Below, in pieces: positions 35,751 through 46,539 of a stretch of DNA of 64,000 nucleotides; within the stretch, counting starts at the first letter, position 1, and every line of letters starts with the position of its first letter. The notes under the pieces were generated by a model, which made no database searches, had not been told where the DNA came from, and was given only the letters and a program-made list of their open reading frames with translations. A program made the position numbers and the translations under genes. This DNA is from Metallyticus violacea (lineage: Eukaryota > Arthropoda > Insecta > Mantodea > Metallyticidae): NCBI GenBank assembly GCA_030762175.1, contig CM060831.1:6958501-7022500 (forward strand), written 5' to 3'.

Positions 35751-35754
35751 ATAG

Positions 35755-36182
35755 TTATATAGGGCAACAGAGGGATATGCATAGGCAGCAAACATTTGGG
35801 TAATGCAGAGAGATCATTTTGGGGCTAAAATCTGAATGGGGAATGGAGCAATAGATCAAAATTGGGACTATACTCACTAGACAGGGGCTTGCGTGGCTCA
35901 TACTGGGGGTATAGCGAATGATTAAGATCACCGACAAATGTGAGAAAAGAATTTGTTCCATCAGTGAGAAGGAAGAATCATGGACACATATTCTGGCTGA
36001 CTGTAAAGGTACAGAAGAATGAAAGTAGAGAAAGGGAGAAGTATATACCGTACTTCTTTATGATCGAACGGAGATATCATGCTGGGCTTTGCTGGCAGAC
36101 AAGGAAGGAGAGGAGAGATTAGGTAAATTTCTGAGGAAAGTGAGACAGCTCAGGTCTGAAAAGGCTGATAATATTCGAATTT
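35755..36182 (+). pseudogene. LINE ORF2 C-terminal end
   Basis: The plus strand reads EESWTHILADCKGTEE near 35970-36020, the H/C part of the LINE C-terminal cysteine motif. It is followed by a basic tail, LGKFLRKVRQLRSEKADNI, near 36117-36175. Upstream text (about 35800-35930) is a broken remnant of the LKGIKGG-type lead-in. The element ends shortly after, and no poly-A or simple tail is clear. Confidence 0.6.
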
Positions 36183-37115
36183 CTAAATGAATAGTGAAAT
36201 ATAATTTCGTTCATGGCCTCACTAAACGTTAATTTCACTATCCTCCAGTAAGAAAGAGCCAGTGAGCTCCTAGTTATTTGAATGCAATTTTTAAAATCCG
36301 GTTATTTTTGGGTTCCCTCTCATTCAATATTATAACTGTAGGACTTGGCATATGTAGGTACTTTTGCTTTTATTACTGTGTTTACTTGTTTATTATTTAG
36401 TGTTAGCGGTTTTTTAAAAGTTTATAATTGTACCTAAATGCTTACCAAAGAGAAATGTTCTGAGGTTCATAATACGCCGTCTGAGATTCTATTAGCGGAG
36501 GTCTTGAACTACCTCGTTTGAAACGCACTATAAAGGCGACATTTCTATTTTTGCTTCTATGTATCCAGCACCTTAGTCAATTTTCGAATGTCAGCTGAGT
36601 GTTCTGAAGGGAGAGAAGGTGCGTTTGGTAGAGCGCGCGTTTGGAATTGACAGGTCGATTTCAGATCTACGTCACATCTATTTGCTTCCTTTTTCTCTAC
36701 CAAAGCCCACATTACTGCCCCGCAATACCAATACATGTTGTATGATTATATCCCTTTTACAGTTGGTTCTCATAAGGCAAGGTGTATTTTTTCTTTTTCT
36801 TCCAGCGTTAACTGCTGGTTTAAAAACTCATTAACTATGGAAATGAGGTGGAGCTCTATCTTGTTGCAGTTTGGAATCGTCTCTGTCATCTTTTAGCGCG
36901 TTAGCAAGCGTTCAGTGATCATATCATTATAAGTCACCCCTGTTGACAAACAAAAACGGGTTCTACATCTTCACCTTATCTTTCATAGATTCTTTCCCGT
37001 GTTAACTTTTCCATTTCAACTTGTTAGTAAAACCATTGTCTTCCATCTGCTGTTGCATTGCTATAAGGTTTCATTCTTATGTGCTTTCATTACAAATGCT
37101 ACAAATTTCACAAAC
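36183..37115. other. Stretch without firm features
   Basis: A tRNA-like string at 36617-36665 (ggtagagcgcgcgtttggaa, then a weak B box) may be an old SINE head. Nothing else recognised. Confidence 0.4.
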
Positions 37116-37338
37116 GTGAAATTAGTTGTTAAGACAGATCAAAACAGTGTATCGAACGTAGATCAGCCAGTAGAGGAGTTCGTCAGGGATATATTCTATT
37201 CCCGTTATTGTTTCATATATTTATTGATAATATCTCGAATGTCCTGTTAGCGGAGAAAATGAATACCCTGAAGTGGAGAGTACATGCATTCCTGTACTTT
37301 TGTACGCTGACGATCTAATTCTTCTATCTCTAACTAGA
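37116..37338 (+). pseudogene. LINE reverse transcriptase, part 1 (before SINE1 insertion)
   Basis: The plus strand reads RGVRQGYILFPLLFHIFIDN near 37170-37230, motif 4 of non-LTR reverse transcriptases. It is followed by PVLLYADDLILLSLTRVG (about 37290-37340), the catalytic YADD box. The text stops within LTRVG at the start of the SINE1 at 37339 and resumes after it. The N-terminal half of the domain is not recognisable upstream. Confidence 0.82.
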
Positions 37339-37639
37339 GTCGGTCCTGGTAGTGTAGTGGTAACCATGCTTGCCTTCTAAACCCAAGGTCGCGGGTTCAA
37401 TCCCAGTCAGGATCGATGGACTTTTATTTCGGGCGTAAAACTCCTAAGTATGGTTTCCTTCGAAAGGGAAGTAAAGCCATGGATCCCGTGTCGTACATTT
37501 ACAGCCCGAAAAAGAACCTCAAGCCTGAAAGAAGAGGCCTCTGAGCAAAATTTGTCGGCCGTTTCACGCCCGGAATTTAATGGAACGCTGATGACCTGAG
37601 ATGTTAAAGAGCGTCCTTAAATAAAACGAATAAAAAAAA
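37339..37639 (+). repeat. SINE1 inserted in a LINE reverse transcriptase
   Basis: Full-length copy: head gtcggtcctggtagtgtagt, B box gggttcaatcccag, the complete body with agtatggtttccttcgaaag and gaacctcaagcctgaaagaa, and a tail ending aaataaaacgaataaaaaaa. The flanks ctctaactagag (37329-37340) and ctcttaagtagag (37640-37652) look like a mutated TSD. It lies inside the reverse transcriptase reading frame, so it inserted after the LINE. Confidence 0.92.
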
Positions 37640-38640
37640 CTCTTAAGTAGAGATGGTTCACGTCCTAGAAGATTGTTGCCTGAAATGGGATATGGTAACA
37701 AAACAAAAATATGACTTTTAAAAATGGCTACGTGTATGGCAGAGATGAAACATGGCACTACAGTGTACAAGAAATATAAAATGTTTAACAGTTTTGTTAT
37801 TGTTAATATGAGTGCAAAATGGACTAAGCACTTATTTTAATTATAAAGCACGAGATAAACTAAATGAGTTACTAGGTGTTCTGACTCGTGTTCCAGATAT
37901 ACCAGTAGATACACCTGAGAGGATGTACAACGCTAAGATTAAGTTTACTGAATATGTAAACACAATATTAGCCAATTTCTGATAGCTCTCCAAAGGAACG
38001 TCAAACTGTGGGGTCATGAGGGAGGTGGGTTGCTATGAAGATACGGTTAACAGTGAAACAAGAACGTGAAACACTGGCTTCGACTAATGCAGGGATACCA
38101 GTCCACACTTTGCGCTAAATGCTATAGACACCAATCTTTGGGGCTGCAGTGATGGGAGGAGCAATTGACATGGGTTCAATATGGCAACAAGGTAATGAAT
38201 AAAATAAAAATGCATGGAAGAAGATTAGAATAAGGCTAGAGGCGTTAGAAGGCTCGAGGTAAAATGTAACACGAAAATCCATCGAATGAAATTTAATTAA
38301 CCTATGATAAAGAGGTATCTATGCTCGTTCTAGGGAGAAAGGCAAGACCACGAATAACCTGGTTTAAACTTGAAAGTTGGAAGGCTCAAAAAAATATTGA
38401 TTAGTTCTGGAAAGAGAATCTGCCCATTTTGTGGAGGGGATGAAGAATATATACATTGACCGAATGTACCCATTGAGAATACCTGAGAAAAACACCGTTT
38501 CAGAGAAAGTTTTAAAGTCAATTAGAGTTCCACTGGGACACTGGGATCTGTTTGCGAACCACAGTAATTTATTGAATATGGGCATTTTCCTAGCCGAAGT
38601 GCAAGCGATTTGTTTTCTGGTTAGAACGTCTTAACTAGTT
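37640..38640 (+). pseudogene. LINE reverse transcriptase, part 2 and C-terminus
   Basis: Continuation of 37116-37338. KWTKHLF-like text lies near 37815-37835. Then LNELLGVLTRVPDIPVDTPE and RMYNAKI (37862-37942) give the thumb region (LxxLxRVPxxPxxTxxxMYxxKI). VKQERETLAST, NAGIPV and a cysteine motif, CPFCGGDEEYIH (about 38419-38455), follow. Frames change at least four times. Sequence past 38640 no longer resembles coding DNA. Confidence 0.72.
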
Positions 38641-39094
38641 TAATTATAAATAACGTGTAAGCTTTGCGCTCTTATATTTGAAAACACCACTCTTCCAATT
38701 TGTAATTTTTTGAAATTTGTTTATAGTGTATATTGGTTTATGTTCTTATTGTTTGCTCCTCTTTCTAATTGTGTATCATACTCAAAGCATATACGGTCGA
38801 TATGCATGAAATATATTTGTAATATGTATATAGACTTTTATAACTATTAACACAAACTATTGGTACTGCAAACAAACGCTAAGCTGCAGTTTGCGATACG
38901 CTCTTTGCATTCGATTCCCTGGAACTGCGTTGGTAAGCTAACATTTAGAGCCCAAAGTATCCTTCACTGAAGATATTTTCAATATTACGGGTCGAAACTG
39001 GTGTAACTCCCGAGTTCTAAACGCCTTTTCCTTATTGTTCACCTTCATGTTGCAAACGCTGAATCCTGGCAGCAATAACCCTAACTACTGAAAC
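38641..39094. other. AT-rich stretch without recognisable features
   Basis: Possibly LINE 3' untranslated sequence at its start; no defined end. Confidence 0.4.
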
Positions 39095-39347
39095 TTGTTC
39101 TTCTAGTGGTAACCTCGTAAACTTCAGGTCGCGAGCTCAAAGCAAACAAGTCAATGGATTTTAGGGCGTAAAAATACTGAGCATGTCTTTCCATGTCTTT
39201 CCAACCCATGTAAAAGAACCTCATACCTAAAAGAAGATGCCTCTGTGCAAAAGTTATCGGCCGTTTTGTGTCTTGAATTTAATGAGACGCTAATGACCGA
39301 AAATGTTAAAGAATGTCCATTAAATAAACATAAAAGAAATTTAATAT
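39095..39347 (+). repeat. SINE1, highly diverged copy
   Basis: The head is barely readable (tctagtggtaacctcg, then ggtcgcgagctcaaag). The body keeps gggcgtaaaaatactgagca, aaagaacctcatacc, tcggccgtttt and gacgctaatgacc, and ends in attaaataaaca. The central agtatggcttccttcggaag block is replaced by a small duplication (catgtctttc twice, 39182-39202). It is the oldest-looking SINE1 here. Confidence 0.75.
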
Positions 39348-40630
39348 GTAATTATTGATTAGAGCATAGCAAAAACAGACATTTTAGATCTTTTGCATAC
39401 ACTTGATCAAAGATAACTGTCGCAAGTTAAATTCTTTACCACAAAATACAAGAAAACCATAATGGAGACTCTGTAACAAAAGCAAACCTCTTGGGTACCT
39501 TGAACAATTCGCAATTCTCTAATAATTTACATCACAATGTTCATATTCAATATAATAGGCTCAGTTCTCCTCTGGGTTACAAAGTTTTCGAGCGAGCATT
39601 TCAAGTAAAATTAAGGGGAGTATTAAAGGGAAAGGGGGGTAAACAAAAATCATATTTTTGTTTTTGTACTAGTTTAATATTTGGAATTTTCTGTTTATTT
39701 TGATGTGCTTTCCTTAATGGATATAAATATTTAATACATTTTTAATTGTTACTCAGAAGCCTTTTTTCCCTCCCTCCGCGAGCACCTGTTCAGTTAAAAT
39801 TCTATATCTCTAGAAGGCTGTGGTTCGTCTTGAATGATAGAAAAAGTTGTATTTCATAAATTGGCCTCGTTTGTTTCCACGATATCGTCCTTTGCTGTTT
39901 TACAATGTTGAAGGGACTTAGCTGGCGTTTCTCTTAAAAAGTTACTTGGAATTCACTGAAAAACTGCAAAATGTTTGTATGTTTCCCATTTTTTTACGAT
40001 CTCTATAAGCTATTACTTTGAAAAAAATACCACCTATTTATGATAATATTGTGATGATGTGGATCCATTATGGCAGAGCTAGAACAAAATGTGACAAAGT
40101 AAAAAATAAAATATTGGGGGGGGGGGGAATATAAAAAAGCAAACGAATTAAAATAATTTATAATTTGGTTCAGAATCATGATATAGTAGTGAAAATAGAA
40201 CACCAATTGTGTGCATCTGTATGCTCTAAAAGTTTTATTGAGAAAATGGGAACTGAAGTTGGTAAATTTAACATTGCCGGGATAGGCCTTTCAGAACAGT
40301 GATTAGTAATAAAATTGTACGAATGGACGGGTAAAAAATAACACGAAAAGAAACCACCCATAAATGTAATCTCTTGATCAACTCTTTGCGGGGTAGTATT
40401 TCATAAATGATTACTCAAAGATTTAATTTTCCGTTCAAAATTTCATGACAGAGAAACCAGTGTCACTTTGCATTCATTTGCCTTCAATAATGTCAGTCGG
40501 TTCGAGTAACAGAAATGATTTGATTGGTATAGGAGGATAATCCAATAGTCAAGGGGAAATTGTCTATTGAATTTCATGAAACCGCTACAGTGTTCATAGG
40601 GCGGTTTCTGACTGCATGAAACCGCTATAT
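39348..40630. other. Stretch without recognisable features
   Basis: Includes a G run at 40118-40127. No transposon text recognised. Confidence 0.45.
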
Positions 40631-40633
40631 TAT

Positions 40634-40885
40634 TTTTATTTGTTTTATTTGCGAGCGCTCTTAGGTCATCAGCGTCCCATTCAGTTCAGGACGTGAAACG
40701 GTCGATAAATTTTGCTCAGAGGCCTCTTTTTTTCAGGTTTGAGATTCTATTACATGCCGTAAATCTATCACATCGGACCCACGGCTTTATTTCCTTTCAG
40801 AAAAAAGTCATACTTAGGATTTTTTACGCCCGAAAAAAGCATCAACCTTGGCCGGGTTTGAACACGCGATCTTGGGTTTACATGA
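40634..40885 (-). repeat. SINE1, 5'-truncated copy
   Basis: Tail-side landmarks tttatttgcgagcgctctta, ggtcatcagcgtcccattca and gacgtgaaacggtcgataaa lead through the body to ggccgggtttgaacacgcga, the B box in reverse. The element stops near 40885 at gggtttacatg, so the A-box half of the tRNA head is missing. Confidence 0.85.
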
Positions 40886-41265
40886 AAACATTGTCAGGCA
40901 TAGAGCATTTCCTATTTAAATTTAAATCCACCGCAAACATTCTTAACAACAGCTGCGTTAGAACGAATAATTATTTTTTATTCCCGCCGATAAGCATTAA
41001 ACTCAATAACAGAAAACTGGCAAACATACGAAAATAATTTTAATAAAATACAGCAATAGGCATCAAACTATTAAAACAGGTAAAAATTAAACATTCCCAT
41101 AATGTTTTATGGTTCACGAATATCTTCTGTGCACATACCGGACATCCAGGACATGACCTCAACGCTCGAACTGGGTTTTGTGTCTCGGACTTGTGACCCT
41201 CCGGCAGACTTCCGACCGCCTGTCGATAAAACTTCCGAGCTGTCACTAGTTTACATTCGTTCGCG
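40886..41265. other. Stretch without recognisable features
   Basis: May contain the 5' flank of the transposase fragment that follows. No TIR seen. Confidence 0.4.
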
Positions 41266-41267
41266 AA

Positions 41268-41466
41268 GATGACAAGACAGCTGAATTTAGAAATACGTGT
41301 TTTTATGTGCAATTTTTATTATAAATACGAATCAGCTCGTCGCGTTTGTGAGGAATTTATTTCGAAATTTCCTGGTCACTTGTCTCCTTTCAAATGTGCA
41401 ATTCAGGATTTTGTGAACAATTTTATACTATTGGTTCAGTGCAAAGGCAGAAACATATTATGCTAA
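41268..41466 (+). pseudogene. DUF4817-type transposase N-terminus
   Basis: A 65-codon frame starting at ATG 41269 reads MTRQLNLEIRVFMCNFYYKY, then ESARRVCEEFISKFPGHLSP and FKCAIQDFVNNF. This fits the helix-turn-helix of DUF4817, the N-terminal DNA-binding domain of arthropod DDE transposons (ERVFIVxxYYxTxSxxxVxxxFxxxFPxRxxPxxxTIxxxVxKF). The frame stops at 41466 and no catalytic part follows. It is a different element from the opposed one at 41555-41800. Confidence 0.72.
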
Positions 41467-41554
41467 GGCCTACAGTTCTAACATTAAAAAGTTTGACAAA
41501 ATGAACGAACGTCAAAAAAAATAAATAAATAAATAAATAAAACCACTATCGAAA

Positions 41555-41805
41555 ATATCACAAGCATAAAGCAACAAACTTGTTCACACTTCGTTGAAAC
41601 ACTTGGGGGATATTACCAACCTGTTTTTTGGAAACACGTCGGTTTCCTCCATGCCGTTTCAATACGCTTCCAGTTTTATGCCATGCTTGTATACTTTTGA
41701 CGTCTGGTGGCGCTCTATTATAAACACGACGAAACTTCCTTTGCACCATGACAATGAATTTGAACTCTTGAGTACCTAATACAACTTGTGCCTTCTCCTG
41801 AACTA
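41555..41805 (-). pseudogene. DUF4817-type transposase N-terminus, opposed orientation
   Basis: The minus strand reads QEKAQVVLGTQEFKFIVMVQ, RKFRRVYNRAPPDVKSIQAW, HKTGSVLKRHGGNRRVSKKQ and VGNIPQVFQRSVNKFVAL. This is a close fit to the KAQVVxWxxEFKSxxxVQRKFRxxYxRxPPxxxSIxxWxxKFxxTGSVLKxxxxGRxxVSEExVExIRxxFQRSPxKS pattern of DUF4817 transposases. The segment WYEKFKET is shortened to WHKTG by a small deletion. The SINE3 at 41808 cuts it off at the 5' side. No catalytic domain is seen. Confidence 0.82.
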
Positions 41806-41807
41806 AA

Positions 41808-42058
41808 GTACCGTCACGGGTGGCCGAGGTCGTGAAGGCACGAACTCGTGAGCGGTATGTCTGGGGTTCAATTCCCACCAGGACCGTCCTACCTGACTGA
41901 GGGTTTTTACAGGTTTTCCTCAACCCTCATAAATAGTAAATGCCGGGGAACGCTTCCTTCCTTGAAAAAATCCTTTCAATATATCATTTCATTTCATGTA
42001 TAATCAGTGTCCACCGCCTGTGGTGCCTCAGTAGTAAAAGGGCGTTAAACATCATTCA
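41808..42058 (+). repeat. SINE3 copy
   Basis: Head cacgggtggccgaggtcgtg, B box gggttcaattcccacc, body with acaggttttcctcaaccctc and aaatgccggggaacg. The cctaaacttaggcctg block is deleted. It ends in gtgtccaccgcctgtggtgc, a gcgttaaacatc end and then a (CATT)n run. It sits next to the minus-strand DUF4817 fragment. Confidence 0.9.
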
Positions 42059-42080
42059 TTCATTCATTCATTCATTCATT
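42052..42080. repeat. (CATT)n microsatellite at SINE3 tail
   Basis: About seven CATT units growing from the attaaacatcatt end of the SINE3, the usual place for tail microsatellites. Confidence 0.95.
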
Positions 42081-43490
42081 GTGAATTATGCCATTTTCGC
42101 TCGAATAGACAACACAACACAGCGTGGGTCTGTGAAAAATTAGGCAGATATTTCAACTCATGTTGTAATTAATGGACAAGTAAGACCTTATAAAAAGAAT
42201 TATTTACTATGATTAAAACGGCCTCAAAATTAGGGAATTTCGGCGTAAATATCATGTATATTTAGGGGAAGAACGTATTAATGAAACATTTAACATACGA
42301 ACATTACTTGTATTTAGAATAATCTATATTAAAGAGGAAAAAACTTAAGCTACTTTGCTATTGTTTTAAGGTTATTTATTGTTATACATTTCTGCACACC
42401 AACTTGTAGTTTCAAAAAAAAAAAAGTGTCTATTATAAATATTGTTGTACATTTGTTATTTTATATTTGTAGAAAAAGGAAAAGTATTTTGTAACTTGTA
42501 ATTCCTAAACTGCTTACAATAAAAGTCTACTTTCACTGTTGTTTCCCTTGTTGGTTCTTCAACGAGCACCAAAATATCGTTGTGTCTCCGGAATACCTCT
42601 ACATTGATACTCTTGTTTCACACACTTATATATGTCACTTACTTGGCGTAAAAATTGCTGAAAGTTAGAAATATAATTAACATTTCTTCGTTTTCCTTTT
42701 CCATTTTAAACAAACTTTCGGTATATTGATATATAAGAGTACAGCAGCATTTTCCAACTCAGCGAACAGCCTAGGCGGATTACAATACTTCATTAAATGA
42801 AATGGTAAACGTACATTTGTGCTTTGGTACTCCACTGGTGCCCAAAAGGACATTTCCATAAAGTTTTCAACAAGTTTCTTCACCAACTCCGTTCAAGAGA
42901 CTCTAAATTGCAGCAGGAGGAACACTACATTACGTCACGTGCGCCCTTTGCGCATGTGGCATGACGTCAGAGCCAACTAATGCGATGAGGTGGTCATTAC
43001 ACCGGGTTCTGACGTCACAATCCTCTCAACTCTCTTAACGGAGTGCTTCCGCCTAATTTCCCGTGTAGATTAAACTATCCCGAAATAACCTGGGATCGAA
43101 CCGATATCTTCTGACTGGAACGCAGTGCGGAAGCACTAATTTTATAATAGACAACCTGAGAAATATACTGCCGCCACAATGCATGTTGCCTCTTTAATGT
43201 CTTACGGTAATAGCGCGTTTGTTTATATTTACGTATGATAAAATGATAGAAATATTACTTAAAGGGGGGAGGTTTCTAAGATGTATACGTATTCATAGGA
43301 TACCATAAAGAAATCAGGGGTGTCATCGAAATAAGTGTTAAGTATTCCTAATAAGAATATTGAAGAAAAAGCAGCAATCACAGATCTATACGTACAACGA
43401 TCTATGATGCATACAACACGATCTGTCTAAAAATAGTTTTGAGTTATTTGTGATTGATATATAATATGCGTGAGAATCAGAAGAAGGTAA
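42081..43490. other. Stretch without recognisable features
   Basis: A 69-codon minus frame at 42677-42886 shows no known motif. Region 42930-43060 is less AT-rich (acgtcacgtgcgccctttgc) but unassigned. Confidence 0.45.
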
Positions 43491-43492
43491 TG

Positions 43493-43730
43493 CTGGTCAA
43501 TAAAGTATGGACATGTCTTTCCGCTAATTGTAATACTTCTCGAAGTAGACCCCAATGAATGCAATACATCTGTCCCAGTCTTGCAAGAATTGCTTCATAA
43601 TCGTCTCTGCAGCCTTCACCGCCCATTCTGAGGAAGGAAAATGTCTCCCAAGAGATTGTTTCTTCAATTTGCGGAAAAGAAAAAAGTTACACAGGGCTAA
43701 ATCTGAACTGTTGAGAGGATGATACAGCAA
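43493..43730 (-). pseudogene. Mariner transposase C-terminus, cut by a SINE3
   Basis: In the minus strand, HPLNSSDLALCNFFLFRKLK (about 43660-43720) corresponds to HPPYSPDLAPCDFFLFPxLK. The third catalytic Asp position is Asn here. KKQSLGRHFPSSEWAVKAAE and FLQDWDRCIAFIGVYFEKYY lead to the C-terminal end near 43525. A TIR-like ctggtcaataaagtatgg lies at 43495-43512. The frame runs directly into the SINE3 at 43731; the rest of the transposase is not recognised beyond it. Confidence 0.75.
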
Positions 43731-43918
43731 CGGATGGCCGAGGTACTTAAGGCGCGGACTCTTGAGCGGGAGGTCTGGGGTTCGAATCCCGCCAGGACCG
43801 TCCTCCCTGACTGAGGTTTTTTCCAGGTTTTCCTCGGTCCTCATAACTGGCAAATGCCGGGGAGGCACCCTAAACTTAGGTCTGGAACGTTTCCTTCCTT
43901 TCAAAAAAAAATCCTCCC
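43731..43918 (+). repeat. SINE3 copy, 3'-truncated
   Basis: Head cggatggccgaggtacttaa, clean B box gggttcgaatcccgccagga, body tccaggttttcctcggtcct and caaatgccggggaggcaccc, ending at a short A run (43906-43914). The tcatttcatctcatg and gtgtccaccgcctg blocks of the longer copies are missing. It lies within the mariner C-terminus region. No clean TSD is visible. Confidence 0.88.
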
Positions 43919-45120
43919 TCCAGGAACAAATCGCTGCTTCATTTGGAAAACACTGCAGTAGATTGCTTCATGAGGTTCTGCATCAACTGCATATTGTACT
44001 ATGGTTGACTTAACTTTCCCTACATAATGTTGAAGCTTGTTAAATCCGCGTACATCTCTCTATAGGGATTGTCCCGAGTTAATCTTCTTGCACAAAGTTT
44101 GCCCACTCTGGACACCAGGCGAATGCGGAAGCATTTGCCACCGCGGGCAAACAGAACAATGTGTCTGTCTGTTTCAACCTCAAGATCAACACGGCTTTCT
44201 AAACTACTGCCATGTCCGAGAGTGGGAGAACCTTTTAACTCCAGCATGCAACCAAATTCCGAGCAAAGAAGATACACGAGCTCTCATCAGTTGTAATTAT
44301 GTACTTCACAGTGAAACCACATGCCCGCAATTGAATCCTTTAATTCCATACATTTTCACTGTCATCTTAACAATCATCAATTGGTCCTTCTTCACTTTAA
44401 TTCCACAACTTTGTTAAACATTTGCAGGCTTACACTTAGTTATTCACATGCTCACAAATAATTTTATCAGCACTTTTTGCATTTTCTTTATGGCGATGGT
44501 TAGGCCTCTAGAACCTTATTTTTATGTTTCTCCGAGCGTTTTCTATATAGTTCATAGATAGATAAGATTTCCTTATTTAGGGCGAACTACAAGATGTTTT
44601 AAAAAAGTAAACGAAATTGAGTCTACGCCTTTTAACAATACAAGGTAACTAACGGCCTACCTGTAATGTTATTTATATTTCAGAGGAGAATTGAATAACT
44701 ACCACATTATCAGTAACAGCGGACAGTCATAATATGCCGTCCTAGAATATGGAACATTATTTCCGGAGTTCCGGGACAGGTTGTGTTAACCGCTTTCCAT
44801 AAATATTTACACAGAACTGCCCCACCAAAAAACTGGGTGAATTGGTTTGGTCACAGAATGCTTGACGGTTATATTGAAGGGCAATCATTTTGCGCCAACG
44901 ACATTTCGAGGTAGTTTTTTTTTTTCCTTCTTTTTTTTTTAAGCGCACGAAATCTGGTGACAGGCGCATTTATCTACTAGGGTAAAATTCCCAGGTAGCG
45001 TGTTTGCATTTAGTGGCACATTAAGTTGGGGGACTTAGTCATAGAGGTGGTTCAAGGGGAAGTAATAAAAGAACTGACTCTCACTTGTAAGATATGATTT
45101 CAAGTTTCGCAAAGTGTACA
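43919..45120. other. Stretch without firm features
   Basis: Overlapping frames on both strands at 44020-44417 show no motif I trust. Part of this stretch may be the remainder of the mariner at 43493. Unassigned. Confidence 0.4.
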
Positions 45121-45122
45121 TA

Positions 45123-46400
45123 CGAGGGTAGGCAGGTAGTTTCCAGCCTCGTTGATAAGGATTGTCGCCTTCACAAAAACCTTATCTGGGTCATACCTTA
45201 TCTGTTAAGTAAATAATTGCAGCTGTAACTTCCGCTCTGCTCTGTTCAGTTGTTCAGATACAGTAGTTTAAAGAAGGCTATGTGTAGAATATTGTGACAT
45301 GTTCAAAATGGTGTATCGAGCTGTTATTAAGCTCTTCACAAAAGAAGGACTTACTTCAAATGAAATTGTAGCGTTTGGACGGTGTATATGGGGAAGCATC
45401 CCCCTCATATTCTACCGTAAAAGAATGTTCCAAACTTTTTCCAATGGGTCGAGAAAGCACTGAAGATGGACAGTGTGCAGGTCCGCCCTTGGAAGTGCTC
45501 ATTCCTGAAAACATCGATCGCTCTTGTGAAAGGAGAAACTATGGAAGACCGGAGGCTCAAAGTTACAGAAATAGCAGCAACGTTGGGCCTTTCTAAAACA
45601 ACAGCCCTTCAAATTATTCATGAAAATTTAAACATGAATAAGTTTAGTGCCAAGAGTTCTTTCCTCCGTCCAAAAGCAGCAAAAAGTCATCTGTTGTCAG
45701 GCATTTTTGGTGCTCTGCCGTGGCAACGAGAGAGAAGTTCTGCTAACCATTTTTACAGGAGATGAAACTATGGCCTTCTACTATGATTCCTAGTCCAAAA
45801 CAGAATCAACGGAGTGGTGTAAGCCTGGCCACCGCCTCTAAAGGCCAAGGTCACTCAGTCAACCAACAATTTTAGGATCACAATCTTTTGGGACTGTGAG
45901 GGAATACTCTTCATTGTCTTCAAGGAAGGAAACACTACAGTAAATGGGGAGTACTGTACTGCCCTGTTGCAAAGATAATGTGCTTCCATCAAAGAGAAAA
46001 GGCGAGGACAGCTAAGTGGTGGTGTGTGCCATCCTCATGACAAGGCGCCAATGCACACAGATCTTGTTGCAAAGGAAGCTATTAAGAAAGATGGCTTCAA
46101 GAAAATCGACCATCCATCCTACAGACCAGATCTAGCTCCTAGTGACTATTTCTTCTTCTCAAAACTCAAGAAGTACCTTCAAGGAAGGAAATTTAAGTGT
46201 GACGATGAATTGTGTGTGCTGTTTATGCCCATTTTGCTGACAAGACTTCTGACTATTTTTGGAAGGGGATTGAAATGTTAATTCAAAGATGTGAGAAGTG
46301 TATTTCAATAAAAGGTAATTATGCTGAAAAGTGAAATATAGTTTTTGTCTTTATCATTCCTAGAAAATGGTTAGGCCAGAAACTTATGGACCTACCCTTG
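45123..46400 (+). mobile_element. Mariner transposon, full length, best preserved in window
   Basis: TA-flanked, 1278 bp. The left TIR is cgagggtaggcaggtagttt; the right TIR has aacttatggacctacccttg before TA at 46401. The plus-strand transposase begins near ATG 45308 (MVYRAVIKLFTKEGLTSNEI). ESTEDGQCAGPPLE and the second HTH, RLKVTEIAATLGLSKTTALQ (45550-45615), follow. Catalytic residues are all present: Asp at 45761 in GDETM, Asp at 46039 in HDKAP, where the usual Asn is Lys, and Asp at 46144 in PDLAPSDY. The last two are 34 residues apart, which is the D34D signature of mariner. The C-terminus QRCEKCISIKGNYAEK ends at a stop near 46338. Frameshifts around 45390, 45620, 45780-45990 and 46230 prevent a full-length protein. 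Confidence 0.92.
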
Positions 46401-46539
46401 TACATATACAGGAGCGTATATGTTGGCGTTGTACAATTAAGACTTTTCCTGCCAAAAATGACATTTTTACAAAAACTTCAGTCGGTCACAATAATCAGAG
46501 CAATGAAAGAAATTTTGTACATCACAAAGTTCGTGTGTC

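Noticed and set aside
36617..36665. ggtagagcgcgcg string with a weak B box, possible tRNA or SINE head
   Set aside because: The B box is poor and no known SINE body follows. The match is too short to support a feature.
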